Notes under the pieces: model-generated
Told to the model about the DNA's origin: nothing
Database searches by the model: none
What the model saw: only the letters and a program-made list of their open reading frames with translations
Source: Calothrix sp. HK-06
GTDB taxonomy: Bacteria > Cyanobacteriota > Cyanobacteriia > Cyanobacteriales > Nostocaceae
DNA length: 64,000 nucleotides
Assembly: GCF_001904745.1 (NCBI RefSeq)
Contig: NZ_MRCD01000015.1
Coordinates: 62,001 to 126,000, forward strand
Direction of reading: 5' to 3'
Part shown: positions 35,553 to 44,319 of the stretch, piece by piece
Position numbering within the stretch: the stretch's first letter is position 1
Layout: each line of letters begins with the position of its first letter
Program-made: the position numbers and the translations under genes

Positions 35553-35819
35553 ATGATGCACAATGAGGCGCCAACTCGTGTTACTAAAGGATTAGCAAAA
35601 CATCCTATACCAGTAATGATATTGGCTCGTTTGGCAGTATCCAAGCAAAAACAGGGAAAAGGCATAGGTAAAGGATTATTAAAAGATGCATTAAAGCGTA
35701 CTTATCAAGTAGCTGATATAGCAGGAATAAGAGCATTACTTGTTCATGCCAAAGATGATAAAGCGCGCACATGGTATGAAAAGTTTGATAAAAGTCACAA
35801 ATCGATACCAAGTCAATAG
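35553..35819 (+). pseudogene. TacT/AtaT-like GNAT toxin, truncated
   Basis: 88 codons encoding only the C-terminal half of a TacT-type acetyltransferase toxin: EAPTRVTKGLAKHPIPVMIL, LAVSKQKQGKGIGKGLLKDA (acetyl-CoA loop) and GIRALLVHAKDDKARTWYEK. The normal ~80-residue N-terminal half is absent. The C-terminus ends early (FDKSHKSIPSQ) where the family continues F-x-x-S-P-x-x-P-x-H-L. No DUF1778 antitoxin gene precedes it. A decayed DUF1778 piece does exist at 7410-7569, 28 kb away. Confidence 0.7.
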
Positions 35820-35893
35820 CAACTCGATATTCTCAACCCTAAACTCAGGCGCCGTTAAGTTCTAATGTAAGTAGTTCATCAACAGAACTACTT

Positions 35894-38845
35894 ATGAGCA
35901 ATGATTATACATATAAAGTCGGTGGCAGTTTATCGGAAGAGGCGCCTAGTTATGTAGTGCGTCAAGCAGATGACAAGCTGTATCAAAATTTGAAGCTTGG
36001 TGGGTTTTGCTATGTTTTAAACTCTCGCCAAATGGGCAAGACTAGCTTACTTGTGCGGACAATGCGTAAGCTAGAGGCTTCGGGTGTATATTGTACAACC
36101 ATTGATGTTTCTGGACGCGGTAGCCAAAATATTCAACCAGAGCAGTGGTACGCAAGTATTGTTTATACTTTAGTAGCAAACTTTCAGCTAGCTAATGCTA
36201 GTGAGTTCATGCGTGGGTGGTGGCAAGAGCGTTTGAGTATTTCACCTGTACAAAGGTTCGGTGAATTTATCGAAGAAGTTTTGCTCAACAAAATTTCAGG
36301 CGATATTGTTGTATTTATCGATGAAATTGATAGTATACTTAGCCTTCAATTTGAGAGTGATGACTTTTTTGCTTTAATTAGAAGTTGCTATGAAAAGCGC
36401 AGTTTGAATTCTAATTATAAGCGTTTGACTTTTGCTTTAATAGGTGTTGCAACTCCGAGTGACTTAATTTCTGATAAAACACGCACACCCTTTAATATTG
36501 GTTGTGCCATTCAATTATATGGTTTTAAAGTCGATGAAGCGGTGCCTCTATTAAAGGGTTTACATTGTGTTGAAAATCCATTAACAGTATTGCAAGAGGT
36601 TTTAGCATGGACTAATGGACAACCATTTTTAACGCAAAAGCTATGTAATTCTATTTATAATCAACATCAAAAATTTATCTCAGTTGAAAATATTGTCAAA
36701 ACTCAAATAATTACCAACTGGGAATCACAAGACGAACCACCGCATCTTAAAACAATTAGGGATAGAATTAGTGCGCGAGAAACACGTGCAGGCTCACTAC
36801 TGGGATTATATCAAAGCATTTTACGTAATGGCGCCGTGCCAATTGATGATAGTCCAGAACAAATCGAATTGCGTTTATCTGGGTTAGTTGTAGAAGAGTC
36901 TGGATATTTAAAGGTTTACAACAAAATTTACGCTTCAATATTTAACTTACATTGGGTAGAAAAAATGCTAAATAACTTACGTCCATATTCCGAAGTATTT
37001 ACAGCATGGGTAGCTTCAAATTATCAAGATGAATCACGTTTACTACAAGGTAAAGCTTTACAAGATGCACTTTTATGGGCAAATGGTAAAAACTTAAGTA
37101 ACGATGACTATAGATTTTTATCGGCAAGTCAAGAACTTGAAAAACAAGAATTTGAAAATGCTCTAGCTGTTAAAGAAGAAGAAAGTCGAATATTAGCGCA
37201 AGCAAATGATACATTATATAAAGCACAGAATAAAGCTAGAAAGCAAATACGTGTAGGCGCCTCTGTATTAACTATATCTTTAATTGGCACAGTAATTGCT
37301 AGCTTCATGTCATTCAAAGCAACTCAACACGCACAATATGTCCAAGAAGTTAGTACATTAGAACAGACAGGTGTAGCAACATTACGTCAATTTGAAAATA
37401 AGCAAATTGAACCTTTGATATCAGCAATGGAAACTGGGCAAAAGCTAAGACAACTAGTTAGAAGCCAAAATTTAAGTGATTATCCTACAACTACTCCAAT
37501 TCTCGCTTTACAAACAATAGTTGATAAAATTACCGAACGTACACAATTAACAGGACATAAAAACAATATTACTGATGCTAACTGGAGCAAAGACGGTAAA
37601 TATATAGCTACAACTAGTCTAAATAATATAAGTATATGGGATACTTCTGGTAAATTACAAACTGAAATCAATAATTACCAAGGAGGTCTTGTTAATATTC
37701 GCTGGAACCCTAACGGAAAATTTATTCTTAGCGCGAATTTAAAAGTTGCACAAATTTGGGATTTATCAAATAAATCTTCACTCAACGTTAAAACTCAAAA
37801 CATGTTACCTCAAGTTGATTGGAGTTTGGATAGTAATTTTATTTATCTTTCCACAAGTGGCAAAAATATTTATATATCAGATAATACAGGTAAACGTCTA
37901 ACAACATTAATAGGACACACAGAACTTGTTAACAGTGTAAGATTTATTGCAAACGGAAGAATGATAGCTTCCACTTCACTTGATAAAACTACCCGTATAT
38001 GGGATATATCTGGTAAAAGTATAGCTATACTGCAAAAGTTCAATACTCTATCTTTGATTCAAATTAGTGCAGATAGAAAATATATAGTTGGTTTTCCTGA
38101 AGATAATAGTAGTATCTTCTATATATGGGATGCCAATGGTAAGCTGCTTTCTAAAATACCAAAAGAAAATTTTTACGTATCATTAAATGGCAACTACATA
38201 ATAAAAAATCCTTTTAATGGAGGTGACAACATTGCTCGTATATTGAATTTCAAAGGTCAACAAATAGCCAAACTAAAAGGACATACGCAACCGATTTTTA
38301 ATGTAAGTATCAGTCCTGATGGTCAAAATTTTGTTACAACTTCATTCGACAATACTGCCCGTATTTGGGATTTAACAGGAAAACAATTAGCTAAACTTGA
38401 AGGTCATCAAGATCATGTAACAGGCGCCGAATTTAGTCCGAACGGAAAACTTATTGTCACTGCTTCCGCCGATACCACAGCGCGCGTTTGGAATATTTCA
38501 GGTAAATTTTTATTTGAACTGCCAAATCGAGATTATGTTTCAAGTGCCCAATTTACCAAAGACGGAAAACATATTATTACAAGCGCTGGAAATAAAGTTC
38601 GAGTTTGGGATTTATCAGGCAGACAAATAGCAGAATATGAACATGAAACAAGTCTTGCTGGAGTAGAACCAAGTCCCGATGGCAAAAAAATTATGACGAT
38701 AACTTTACTTAATAATCGTGTTCGTACTTGGCGCCTTGATAACTTAGACACTTTACTTACAAGAGGTTGTGACTGGTTGCAAGATTATCTCGCTACCCAT
38801 CCTACTGCACGTGAAAGATTAAAAGTGTGTAATACAAAAATCTAG
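35894..38845 (+). CDS. AAA-like ATPase with transmembrane helix and WD40 repeats (STAND-like)
   Basis: 983 aa. Residues 1-360 are an AAA-like domain with Walker A LNSRQMGKTS (42-51) and Walker B VFIDEIDSI (140-148). A winged-helix-like region and a coiled coil (about 400-445) follow, then one membrane helix (about 450-475: VLTISLIGTVIASFMSFKAT). A WD40 propeller (about 540-960) has repeats such as LKGHTQPIFNVSISPDGQNF and LEGHQDHVTGAEFSPNGKLI. The C-terminal DNLDTLLTRGCDWLQDYLAT tail is typical of cyanobacterial WD40 proteins. Probably a signalling NTPase whose propeller senses a ligand. A second copy of the 3' end lies at 39839-39979. Confidence 0.88.
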   Translation: MSNDYTYKVGGSLSEEAPSYVVRQADDKLYQNLKLGGFCYVLNSRQMGKTSLLVRTMRKLEASGVYCTTIDVSGRGSQNIQPEQWYASIVYTLVANFQLANASEFMRGWWQERLSISPVQRFGEFIEEVLLNKISGDIVVFIDEIDSILSLQFESDDFFALIRSCYEKRSLNSNYKRLTFALIGVATPSDLISDKTRTPFNIGCAIQLYGFKVDEAVPLLKGLHCVENPLTVLQEVLAWTNGQPFLTQKLCNSIYNQHQKFISVENIVKTQIITNWESQDEPPHLKTIRDRISARETRAGSLLGLYQSILRNGAVPIDDSPEQIELRLSGLVVEESGYLKVYNKIYASIFNLHWVEKMLNNLRPYSEVFTAWVASNYQDESRLLQGKALQDALLWANGKNLSNDDYRFLSASQELEKQEFENALAVKEEESRILAQANDTLYKAQNKARKQIRVGASVLTISLIGTVIASFMSFKATQHAQYVQEVSTLEQTGVATLRQFENKQIEPLISAMETGQKLRQLVRSQNLSDYPTTTPILALQTIVDKITERTQLTGHKNNITDANWSKDGKYIATTSLNNISIWDTSGKLQTEINNYQGGLVNIRWNPNGKFILSANLKVAQIWDLSNKSSLNVKTQNMLPQVDWSLDSNFIYLSTSGKNIYISDNTGKRLTTLIGHTELVNSVRFIANGRMIASTSLDKTTRIWDISGKSIAILQKFNTLSLIQISADRKYIVGFPEDNSSIFYIWDANGKLLSKIPKENFYVSLNGNYIIKNPFNGGDNIARILNFKGQQIAKLKGHTQPIFNVSISPDGQNFVTTSFDNTARIWDLTGKQLAKLEGHQDHVTGAEFSPNGKLIVTASADTTARVWNISGKFLFELPNRDYVSSAQFTKDGKHIITSAGNKVRVWDLSGRQIAEYEHETSLAGVEPSPDGKKIMTITLLNNRVRTWRLDNLDTLLTRGCDWLQDYLATHPTARERLKVCNTKI

Positions 38846-38893
38846 GTGTATTTGTAATATGGATGTATAGCTTTACCTAAGTCACAACAACCC

Positions 38894-39745
38894 ATGACTG
38901 ATAAGACTCAATACTTGTTGGAATTAGTAAAACACAATGTTAAAGCGTATATAGCTAACCCGAAAACGAAAGCTGTAATGGTTACAGGTTCAGTAGCAGA
39001 AGGTTTGTGCGATGAATACTCAGATTGCGATGTGATGCTTTATTACTCGGAATTGCCTTCAGAAGAGGAGTTGACGAGAGCGCGTCAGCAAAATCAGGTA
39101 GAGTTTATCGGGATTTTAGGCAACAGACAAGAGGGTGCATTTGGTGAGAGTTTTTTAGTAAACGGGGTTGAATGTCAGTTTGCTCATGCGACGATTGCAC
39201 AATGGGAAAAGGAAATTTCAAGCATCTTAGAAGAGTTTGATGTTCAATCGCCAATTATTAAAGCAATGTCAGGAACACTAGTCGGAATTCCTTTATACGG
39301 CGAAACGCTGATTCAGCAGTGGAAAGCGAGAGTTGCAAATTACCCGGATGGGCTTGCACAAACGATGGTAGAGCATTATCTTAGATTTGTTGCAATTTGG
39401 GGAATGCAGTCCAAGCTTGCTAAACGGGATACAACGCTTTGGTACTACCAAATCCTAGTTGAATCAGCCCAAAATATACTTGGTGTGTTGTCTGGGTTAA
39501 ACCGTTTGTATTACTCAACATTTCAATTTAAGCGAATGGGTAGATTTGTTGAACAAATGAAGATAGCCCCTCTTAATCTTGCCTCTCGTCTCGAAGGTTT
39601 ATTTTATCATGAAGCTCCTATAGCCGTTAATGAACTTGAAGCATTGGTTCAAGAAACTATAGAACTTGTAGAAATTCATATGCCCCAAGTGGATACTTCC
39701 GAAGCAAAACGGAAATTAGGGTGGAGACAGCAACCGGAGAGTTGA
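38894..39745 (+). CDS. Nucleotidyltransferase-fold protein
   Basis: 283 aa. The N-terminal MVTGSVAEGLCDEYSDCDVM has the GS-x10-D-x-D signature of the DNA-polymerase-beta-like nucleotidyltransferase fold (aminoglycoside nucleotidyltransferase/MNT type). A helical C-terminal region like DUF4037-type proteins follows. The substrate could be a nucleotide, antibiotic or protein. It starts 48 bases after the WD40 gene. It is bracketed by that gene's end and a copy of the same end, so it may have arrived by insertion or tandem rearrangement. Confidence 0.8.
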   Translation: MTDKTQYLLELVKHNVKAYIANPKTKAVMVTGSVAEGLCDEYSDCDVMLYYSELPSEEELTRARQQNQVEFIGILGNRQEGAFGESFLVNGVECQFAHATIAQWEKEISSILEEFDVQSPIIKAMSGTLVGIPLYGETLIQQWKARVANYPDGLAQTMVEHYLRFVAIWGMQSKLAKRDTTLWYYQILVESAQNILGVLSGLNRLYYSTFQFKRMGRFVEQMKIAPLNLASRLEGLFYHEAPIAVNELEALVQETIELVEIHMPQVDTSEAKRKLGWRQQPES

Positions 39746-39838
39746 TTGGCGTAGAAATTCTCAATGCCAGTAATTACATCCGAGATTTTATTTTGGAATC
39801 TTTTCAGGGTAAGCTGTTGAACTTGGTCAAGAGCGAAG

Positions 39839-39979
39839 TATAATACTATCCGCGTGTGGCGCCTCGATAACTTAGATGGGTTAATCACCAGAGGTTGTGA
39901 CTGGTTGCAAGATTATCTCGCTACTCATCCGACTGCGCGCGAAAGATTAAAAGTGTGTAATACAAAATTTAAGGTGTAG
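39839..39979 (+). pseudogene. Duplicate 3' end of a WD40 gene
   Basis: The frame reads YNTIRVWRLDNLDGLITRGC, then DWLQDYLATHPTARERLKVC and NTKFKV before a stop at 39977-39979. It is nearly identical to the last ~36 codons of the WD40 gene at 35894-38845, also at the DNA level, where GAGGTTGTGACTGGTTGCAA is shared exactly. No start or upstream WD40 sequence remains, so it is a relic of a lost tandem paralogue or a duplicated end. Confidence 0.85.
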
Positions 39980-40149
39980 CTACAAAATATAAATCAACTA
40001 TAAATCTTGTGGGATGGGCATCGTCGCTGTACGGCGCCTGCTCATATCTTGGCAATTACCAAACCTCACAGCAACAGTGCATCTAATTATACAGATCAAT
40101 TCTTAAATCTCTCTTGTGGAACAGGCTTTCCTGCCTGTTCTTACATCTA

Positions 40150-40205
40150 GGGCGGGTTTAGTTATATCTTAATAGATAGTACAAAATTTAGGTTAACCCG
40201 CCCGT
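40150..40205. repeat. GGGCGGGTTTA...TTAACCCGCCC element
   Basis: Inverted GGGCGGGTTTA / TTAACCCGCCC ends followed by GTACC, about 56 bp. Related to 22699-22749 and 53151-53234. Immediately upstream of the SRPBCC gene. Confidence 0.6.
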
Positions 40206-40214
40206 ACCAGGCAG

Positions 40215-40664
40215 ATGTTGCAATTTAAATATTCTTCGTTAATTGAGGCGCCTGTTGAAGTTGTTTGGCAATTCCACGAGCGCGCGGATATATTACAATT
40301 ACTTACTCCACCTTGGCAACCTATTCAAGTCGTGCGTCGTGAAGGTGGTCTGGGTATTGGTGCAATTACGGAGTTCCGAATGTTTCTGGGACTACTACCT
40401 TTAACTTGGTTGGCACGACATACTGAGTATGAACAGTACTGTTTTTTTACTGATGAACAGCTTTCGGGGCCATTTGAGTTTTGGCAGCACCGACATTTGT
40501 TTGATGCAGAACGTAATAAAACCAGATTAACTGATGCTATCTCGTTTTCTATGCCTGGTGGTGAAACTATTGAATTTATGAGTGGTTGGATAGTACAAGC
40601 TCAACTTGAAGCTACGTTTCGCTATCGTCATGAAATAACTAAGCGAGAATGCGAATCTACTTAA
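40215..40664 (+). CDS. SRPBCC family (START-like) ligand-binding protein
   Basis: 149 aa. It has the SRPBCC pattern FKYSSLIEAPVEVVWQFHER near the start and a C-terminal helix after FEFWQHRHLFDAERNKTRLT and DAISFSMPGG. Proteins of this cyclase/dehydrase-like fold bind hydrophobic ligands, and the ligand cannot be told here. Followed by an intrinsic terminator. Confidence 0.85.
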   Translation: MLQFKYSSLIEAPVEVVWQFHERADILQLLTPPWQPIQVVRREGGLGIGAITEFRMFLGLLPLTWLARHTEYEQYCFFTDEQLSGPFEFWQHRHLFDAERNKTRLTDAISFSMPGGETIEFMSGWIVQAQLEATFRYRHEITKRECEST

Positions 40665-40708
40665 CCGAAAAATTATATTTTATTTCCTTTTATTAAAGAA
40701 TATATGAA

Positions 40709-40745
40709 CGTCTGGGGTATTTAGTTGCTCTAGACGCTTTTTTTT
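40709..40745 (+). terminator. Intrinsic terminator of the SRPBCC gene
   Basis: CGTCT (40709-40713) pairs with AGACG (40732-40736), with partial pairing inside, and is followed by C and eight T's. It lies 45 bases after the stop codon. Confidence 0.7.
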
Positions 40746-40858
40746 ACGATACTAACTCAATTATCACAACAGTAAAAACACTTATAAAACCCTGAAGTTC
40801 TTTAATCTTGATTTAAATTCGCTCCGTAACATTACTTAAATAAATCTTAAAAATTAAT

Positions 40859-41569
40859 ATGTTGAGTAAATCTGCTTGGCGCCTCGGATTCAATCTGACT
40901 TACGCTGGTATATTGGCTTTGCTGCTTTTTCCTGTGACTCGAACTATGGCAGAGTCGTCTATATTACAGTTCAATAGAGCAACGGGAATTTGTCCGATTC
41001 AAAACTCGTTTCCTAAGCGCAGCTTTGAAACTTCAAAATACAAGCTTTATATCTGTTTAGGAGATACTAAGAATCCTTTAGGTTATTACGTGCGTGTTAC
41101 AAAGAGCGATGATATTAAAATTACACTGCCTATTGTCCGTAAGAACGGTGAGACTTATATTGCTAAACTAGGAGAAATTAGTCACATCGTCTCGCCTTAT
41201 GAGTTTATGGTAAGTAAATTGGGGCGTATTCAAAATCGGGAAAGAGTGATTAGCGCAATTTCAGGTGATGGGCAACTTCTTGTCAGCGCTTGTCCACAAG
41301 GTGAAAATGTTCTTATTGAGGCTGTGACTAAAAGCTTTATTGTATATATATGTGGCAACGATAAACCCGGAAGTTATGTTGGTGTGGCAAGAATAGGTAA
41401 CGAAAAAGTCACTATTCCTTTACAGAATCTCAAACCTGATGGCGCCTTTCTTCAACAAAACTATTTAGCAGTTAAGGGTAATACTCGTTTTATCTTAACT
41501 CGCGAGACTTTAGAAATAATGGTGGGTGATGCCACTGTTGTTAAAGAAAAAGTAATTCGATGGCAATAA
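40859..41569 (+). CDS. Secreted protein with duplicated beta domain, unknown
   Basis: 236 aa. Signal peptide (LTYAGILALLLFPVTRTMAE), then two related modules: YKLYICLGDTKNPLGYYVRV ... IKITLP (about 60-95) and FIVYICGNDKPGSYVGVARI ... KVTIPL (about 160-195). Each has a C-(x)n-Y-I-C pattern (CPIQ.../YICLG; CPQGE.../YICGN), probably one disulfide each. This internal duplication defines the protein, but no named family is recognised. Likely periplasmic or extracellular. Confidence 0.7.
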   Translation: MLSKSAWRLGFNLTYAGILALLLFPVTRTMAESSILQFNRATGICPIQNSFPKRSFETSKYKLYICLGDTKNPLGYYVRVTKSDDIKITLPIVRKNGETYIAKLGEISHIVSPYEFMVSKLGRIQNRERVISAISGDGQLLVSACPQGENVLIEAVTKSFIVYICGNDKPGSYVGVARIGNEKVTIPLQNLKPDGAFLQQNYLAVKGNTRFILTRETLEIMVGDATVVKEKVIRWQ

Positions 41570-41572
41570 CAT

Positions 41573-41624
41573 TGTAGAGACGTGATTAATCCCTACGGGA
41601 AATCCTTCGGATTACACGTCTACA
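41573..41624. repeat. TGTAGAGACGTGATTAATCC palindrome (family of 4212-4238)
   Basis: TGTAGAGACGTGATTAATCC (41573-41592) and GGATTACACGTCTACA (41609-41624) pair imperfectly around CCTACGGGAAATCCTTCGG-like sequence. It lies between the convergent 40859 gene and the SDR gene, so it is a likely bidirectional terminator. Confidence 0.65.
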
Positions 41625-41626
41625 TT

Positions 41627-42448
41627 TTATTTGTCTTTGTTTTTGAGGGCTTGTCGCGAAGCCCATTGCACGAAACCTGGCAAAAGACGATACATTCCTT
41701 GTGAGACGTTGGCAGAACCTACCATGACCTCTGATTTTTGGTTGCTTACTGCATCCCAAATTGCATTTGCTACATCTTTGGGTTTCTCTACGACTGGAAC
41801 ATTTGTAATTTGACCTAATTGTTCACGACGTTTCCGCGTGTCTTCTTCATCTTTACCGCGAAAAATTGCTCGCTCTAGTAAACTACTGGCTATTAAGTTT
41901 GGGTAAATACCACAAACCTGAATACCTTTTGGTTTCAGTTCTGCTTGCAGTGCTTCGGTTAACCCGGTTACAGCAAATTTACTAGTACAGTATGCTGCCA
42001 TATAAGGTGTAGGTACTTTCCCCCCTATCGAACTCAGATTGACTATTGTTCCTTTTCCGCGTTCGAGGAAATGCGGTAGTAATGCATTTATTGTATGAAT
42101 ATATCCCCACAAATTCGTATCGATGATTTGATGCCAGTCATCTAATGAAAAATCCTCTACTGTTCCTGTTGCGAATATACCAGCATTATTTACCAGTACA
42201 TCAATAGTGCCAAAATGCGCTAATGCTTTATCTACAAGCGCTTTAACTTGCTCGGAGTCACGAACATCGCAACTAACAGTCAAAACATCATTGTTGTTAC
42301 CAAGATTTTTTATTTCTTGCGCTGCTGCTTCCAGTACATCAGGTCTACGTGCAGCTAGTACTAAGTTATATCTTTTACGTGCGAACAAAAGTGCAGTCTG
42401 TTTACCTATTCCTTGCGAGGCGCCTGTTATTAGTATTGTCGGACTCAT
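41627..42448 (-). CDS. Short-chain dehydrogenase/reductase
   Basis: 273 aa. Classical SDR: cofactor loop TGASQGIGKQ (about 8-17), NNAGI (87-91), active-site Ser in NLSSIGG and Tyr-x-x-x-Lys in AAYCTSKFA. The Arg-rich start of strand 2 (LAARRPD) suggests NADP(H) preference (inference). Substrate unknown. Confidence 0.92.
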   Translation of the reverse strand: MSPTILITGASQGIGKQTALLFARKRYNLVLAARRPDVLEAAAQEIKNLGNNNDVLTVSCDVRDSEQVKALVDKALAHFGTIDVLVNNAGIFATGTVEDFSLDDWHQIIDTNLWGYIHTINALLPHFLERGKGTIVNLSSIGGKVPTPYMAAYCTSKFAVTGLTEALQAELKPKGIQVCGIYPNLIASSLLERAIFRGKDEEDTRKRREQLGQITNVPVVEKPKDVANAIWDAVSNQKSEVMVGSANVSQGMYRLLPGFVQWASRQALKNKDK

Positions 42449-42531
42449 AATGATTTTTCTAAAAGTACATCTTTTATAAGTGTGGTGAACTAGCCTATAG
42501 AAACCTTCTTACTAAAGTTAGATTAAATCTT

Positions 42532-42598
42532 AGAAACCGGGTTTCTTCCCTGAAACTTGTAATAAAAATAAAGATTTTGCGTAGAAACCCGGTTTCTT
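42532..42598. repeat. AGAAACC(G/C)GGTTTCT element copy
   Basis: AGAAACCGGGTTTCT (42532-42546) and AGAAACCCGGTTTCTT (42583-42598) flank a 36-base core containing TTGTAATAAAAATAAAGATT. Same family as 14259-14339 and 21501-21565. It lies in the divergent SDR/crtW region, which otherwise shows no gene. Confidence 0.75.
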
Positions 42599-42907
42599 AA
42601 CGCACAGAGTTTCACGAAGCATTATATATTTATGTTAAATATATTTGATATTTTGAATACTTATTCAAGTTGTCCTATCTAGTTCCCATCAGCTTTAAGA
42701 ATGACAAAACAGTATCCAAAAGTTACAAATATGTGAGTTTTTTTAAGATAAATCTTGAAACTACAGACAGAGAGTTAAATTCTGGTAAATACTTAGTATT
42801 AGACTAAATGTTATTTCTTTTTTATAGTGGGTTATACAAAATACTTAGCCCATCTGCAAAACAATGTTAACATTTTTACTCTCGTACTCAATAATTACCG
42901 TACATCA

Positions 42908-43726
42908 ATGCTACAAAAATCAATTGTATACCCATCACAAATACCTTTGGAAAATAGTATACATCCTTACCGAGGCATAACTACAGCTATTGCTATTATG
43001 GGTATATGGGCGGTTAGTTTAATTTTATTAATGAACGTAAATGTTCAAGAAACTAATATCATCGCTTTAGTTGCTGGAGTGTTATGCCAAACTTTTTGTT
43101 ACACAGGACTTTTTATTACGGCACACGACGCAATGCATGGAGCAGTTAACTCTCATAATATTAAATTGAATCATTCTATCGGTTCATTATGTTTATTTTT
43201 ATACGGTGCTTTATCGTATAAAACACTATTGAAAAAACACTGGCAACATCATCAACATCCTGGTACAGAAAATGACCCAGATTTTCATGATGGAAAACAC
43301 CAAAATATGATTGCATGGTATTTTCATTTTATGAAGGGGTATTGGAGTTGGAAGCAAATTATTATAATAACGATTGTTTATAATTCACTTGCTTACGTTG
43401 CTCATGTACCACAAATAAATCTTATTTTATTTTGGGTAACACCTTCACTACTAAGTTCATTACAATTATTTTATTTTGGTACTTTTGAACCTCATAGTCA
43501 ACCAATTACTGGATATACAGATTCTTCTCATACCCGTACAATTTCTCGTCCTGCATGGTTATCTTTCTTAACTTGCTATCATTTCGGATACCACAAAGAA
43601 CATCATCAATACCCGAATGTCCCTTGGTGGCAGTTATCTAAAGTTCATCAACAAACTGACTTGCTACAACTTTTGGACGTAGACAAAGATAAGCAAGAGG
43701 TCCAAACAACGGCGCCAGTGCAATAA
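42908..43726 (+). CDS. crtW: Beta-carotene ketolase (CrtW type)
   Basis: 272 aa from the ATG at 42908; a GTG at 42827 would add 27 residues not expected from CrtW alignment. CrtW adds 4-keto groups to beta-ionone rings (echinenone, canthaxanthin). The membrane-bound di-iron histidine boxes are FITAHDAMHG, KKHWQHHQHPGTENDPDFH and CYHFGYHKEHHQYP, with FGTFEPH before the last. The 3' end overlaps a convergent membrane-protein gene by 89 bases. Confidence 0.92.
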   Translation: MLQKSIVYPSQIPLENSIHPYRGITTAIAIMGIWAVSLILLMNVNVQETNIIALVAGVLCQTFCYTGLFITAHDAMHGAVNSHNIKLNHSIGSLCLFLYGALSYKTLLKKHWQHHQHPGTENDPDFHDGKHQNMIAWYFHFMKGYWSWKQIIIITIVYNSLAYVAHVPQINLILFWVTPSLLSSLQLFYFGTFEPHSQPITGYTDSSHTRTISRPAWLSFLTCYHFGYHKEHHQYPNVPWWQLSKVHQQTDLLQLLDVDKDKQEVQTTAPVQ

Positions 43727-44306
43727 AAAGATATAATTGTCCCATCTGCTCTTTATTCCAGTTGCGACGAGCTATATCATCATCAAGAATACTCGTTGGA
43801 AACAGTAGATAAAATAAGCAGAAAGCAAGACTCATTCCATGAATGAATTTATCCTGCATGAACTGGTCAATAAAAGCATCCCAGTTGCCAAAAATAAAAG
43901 CGTAAAGAAATAAACCAAGAGTTGTAACTGTTAGGGAGTAAGCAAAAAAGCGCGAGTCGAGAAAGTTCAAAAATTTATCTTTCTCACCACTAAAGCTTTG
44001 ATTCGATTCGCGTAACGCCAAATATGGTATTAAACCTATAACACCCGATGCTACCGAAGCAATGGCAAAAGGATAAAATCGTATTGATTGCATTCGACCA
44101 TCAAAAAATAACAGACTACTATATATAAATAGCCAAATCCCCACAAGAGAAAACAATGATAAAATAACGGGGTTTACCTGCGTCCATTGAAGCGTAACAA
44201 TATTAACTAGTAGTTTTATAGTCGCTTCTAGATGCAGTGGTGGGGCAAGAAAAACTACATAAAGAATAAATCCTGCCCATAATAACCACAATGCACTCCT
44301 ATTCAT
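43638..44306 (-). CDS. Multi-pass membrane protein, tandem paralogue 1
   Basis: 222 aa with about six hydrophobic helices. It shares motifs along its length with the next gene upstream: LLWAGFILYVVFLAPP, SLVGIWLFIYSSLLFFDGR, IPYLALR, SRFFAYSLTV, KFIHGMSLAFCLFYLLF and APLFGPLAYLCLR. The family is conserved in cyanobacteria and plant plastids as an uncharacterised membrane protein (recall, not certain). Its C-terminal coding region overlaps the end of crtW antisense. Confidence 0.75.
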   Translation of the reverse strand: MNRSALWLLWAGFILYVVFLAPPLHLEATIKLLVNIVTLQWTQVNPVILSLFSLVGIWLFIYSSLLFFDGRMQSIRFYPFAIASVASGVIGLIPYLALRESNQSFSGEKDKFLNFLDSRFFAYSLTVTTLGLFLYAFIFGNWDAFIDQFMQDKFIHGMSLAFCLFYLLFPTSILDDDIARRNWNKEQMGQLYLFIALAPLFGPLAYLCLRPKVVASQFVDEL

Positions 44307-44319
44307 AAGATTTTTTATT

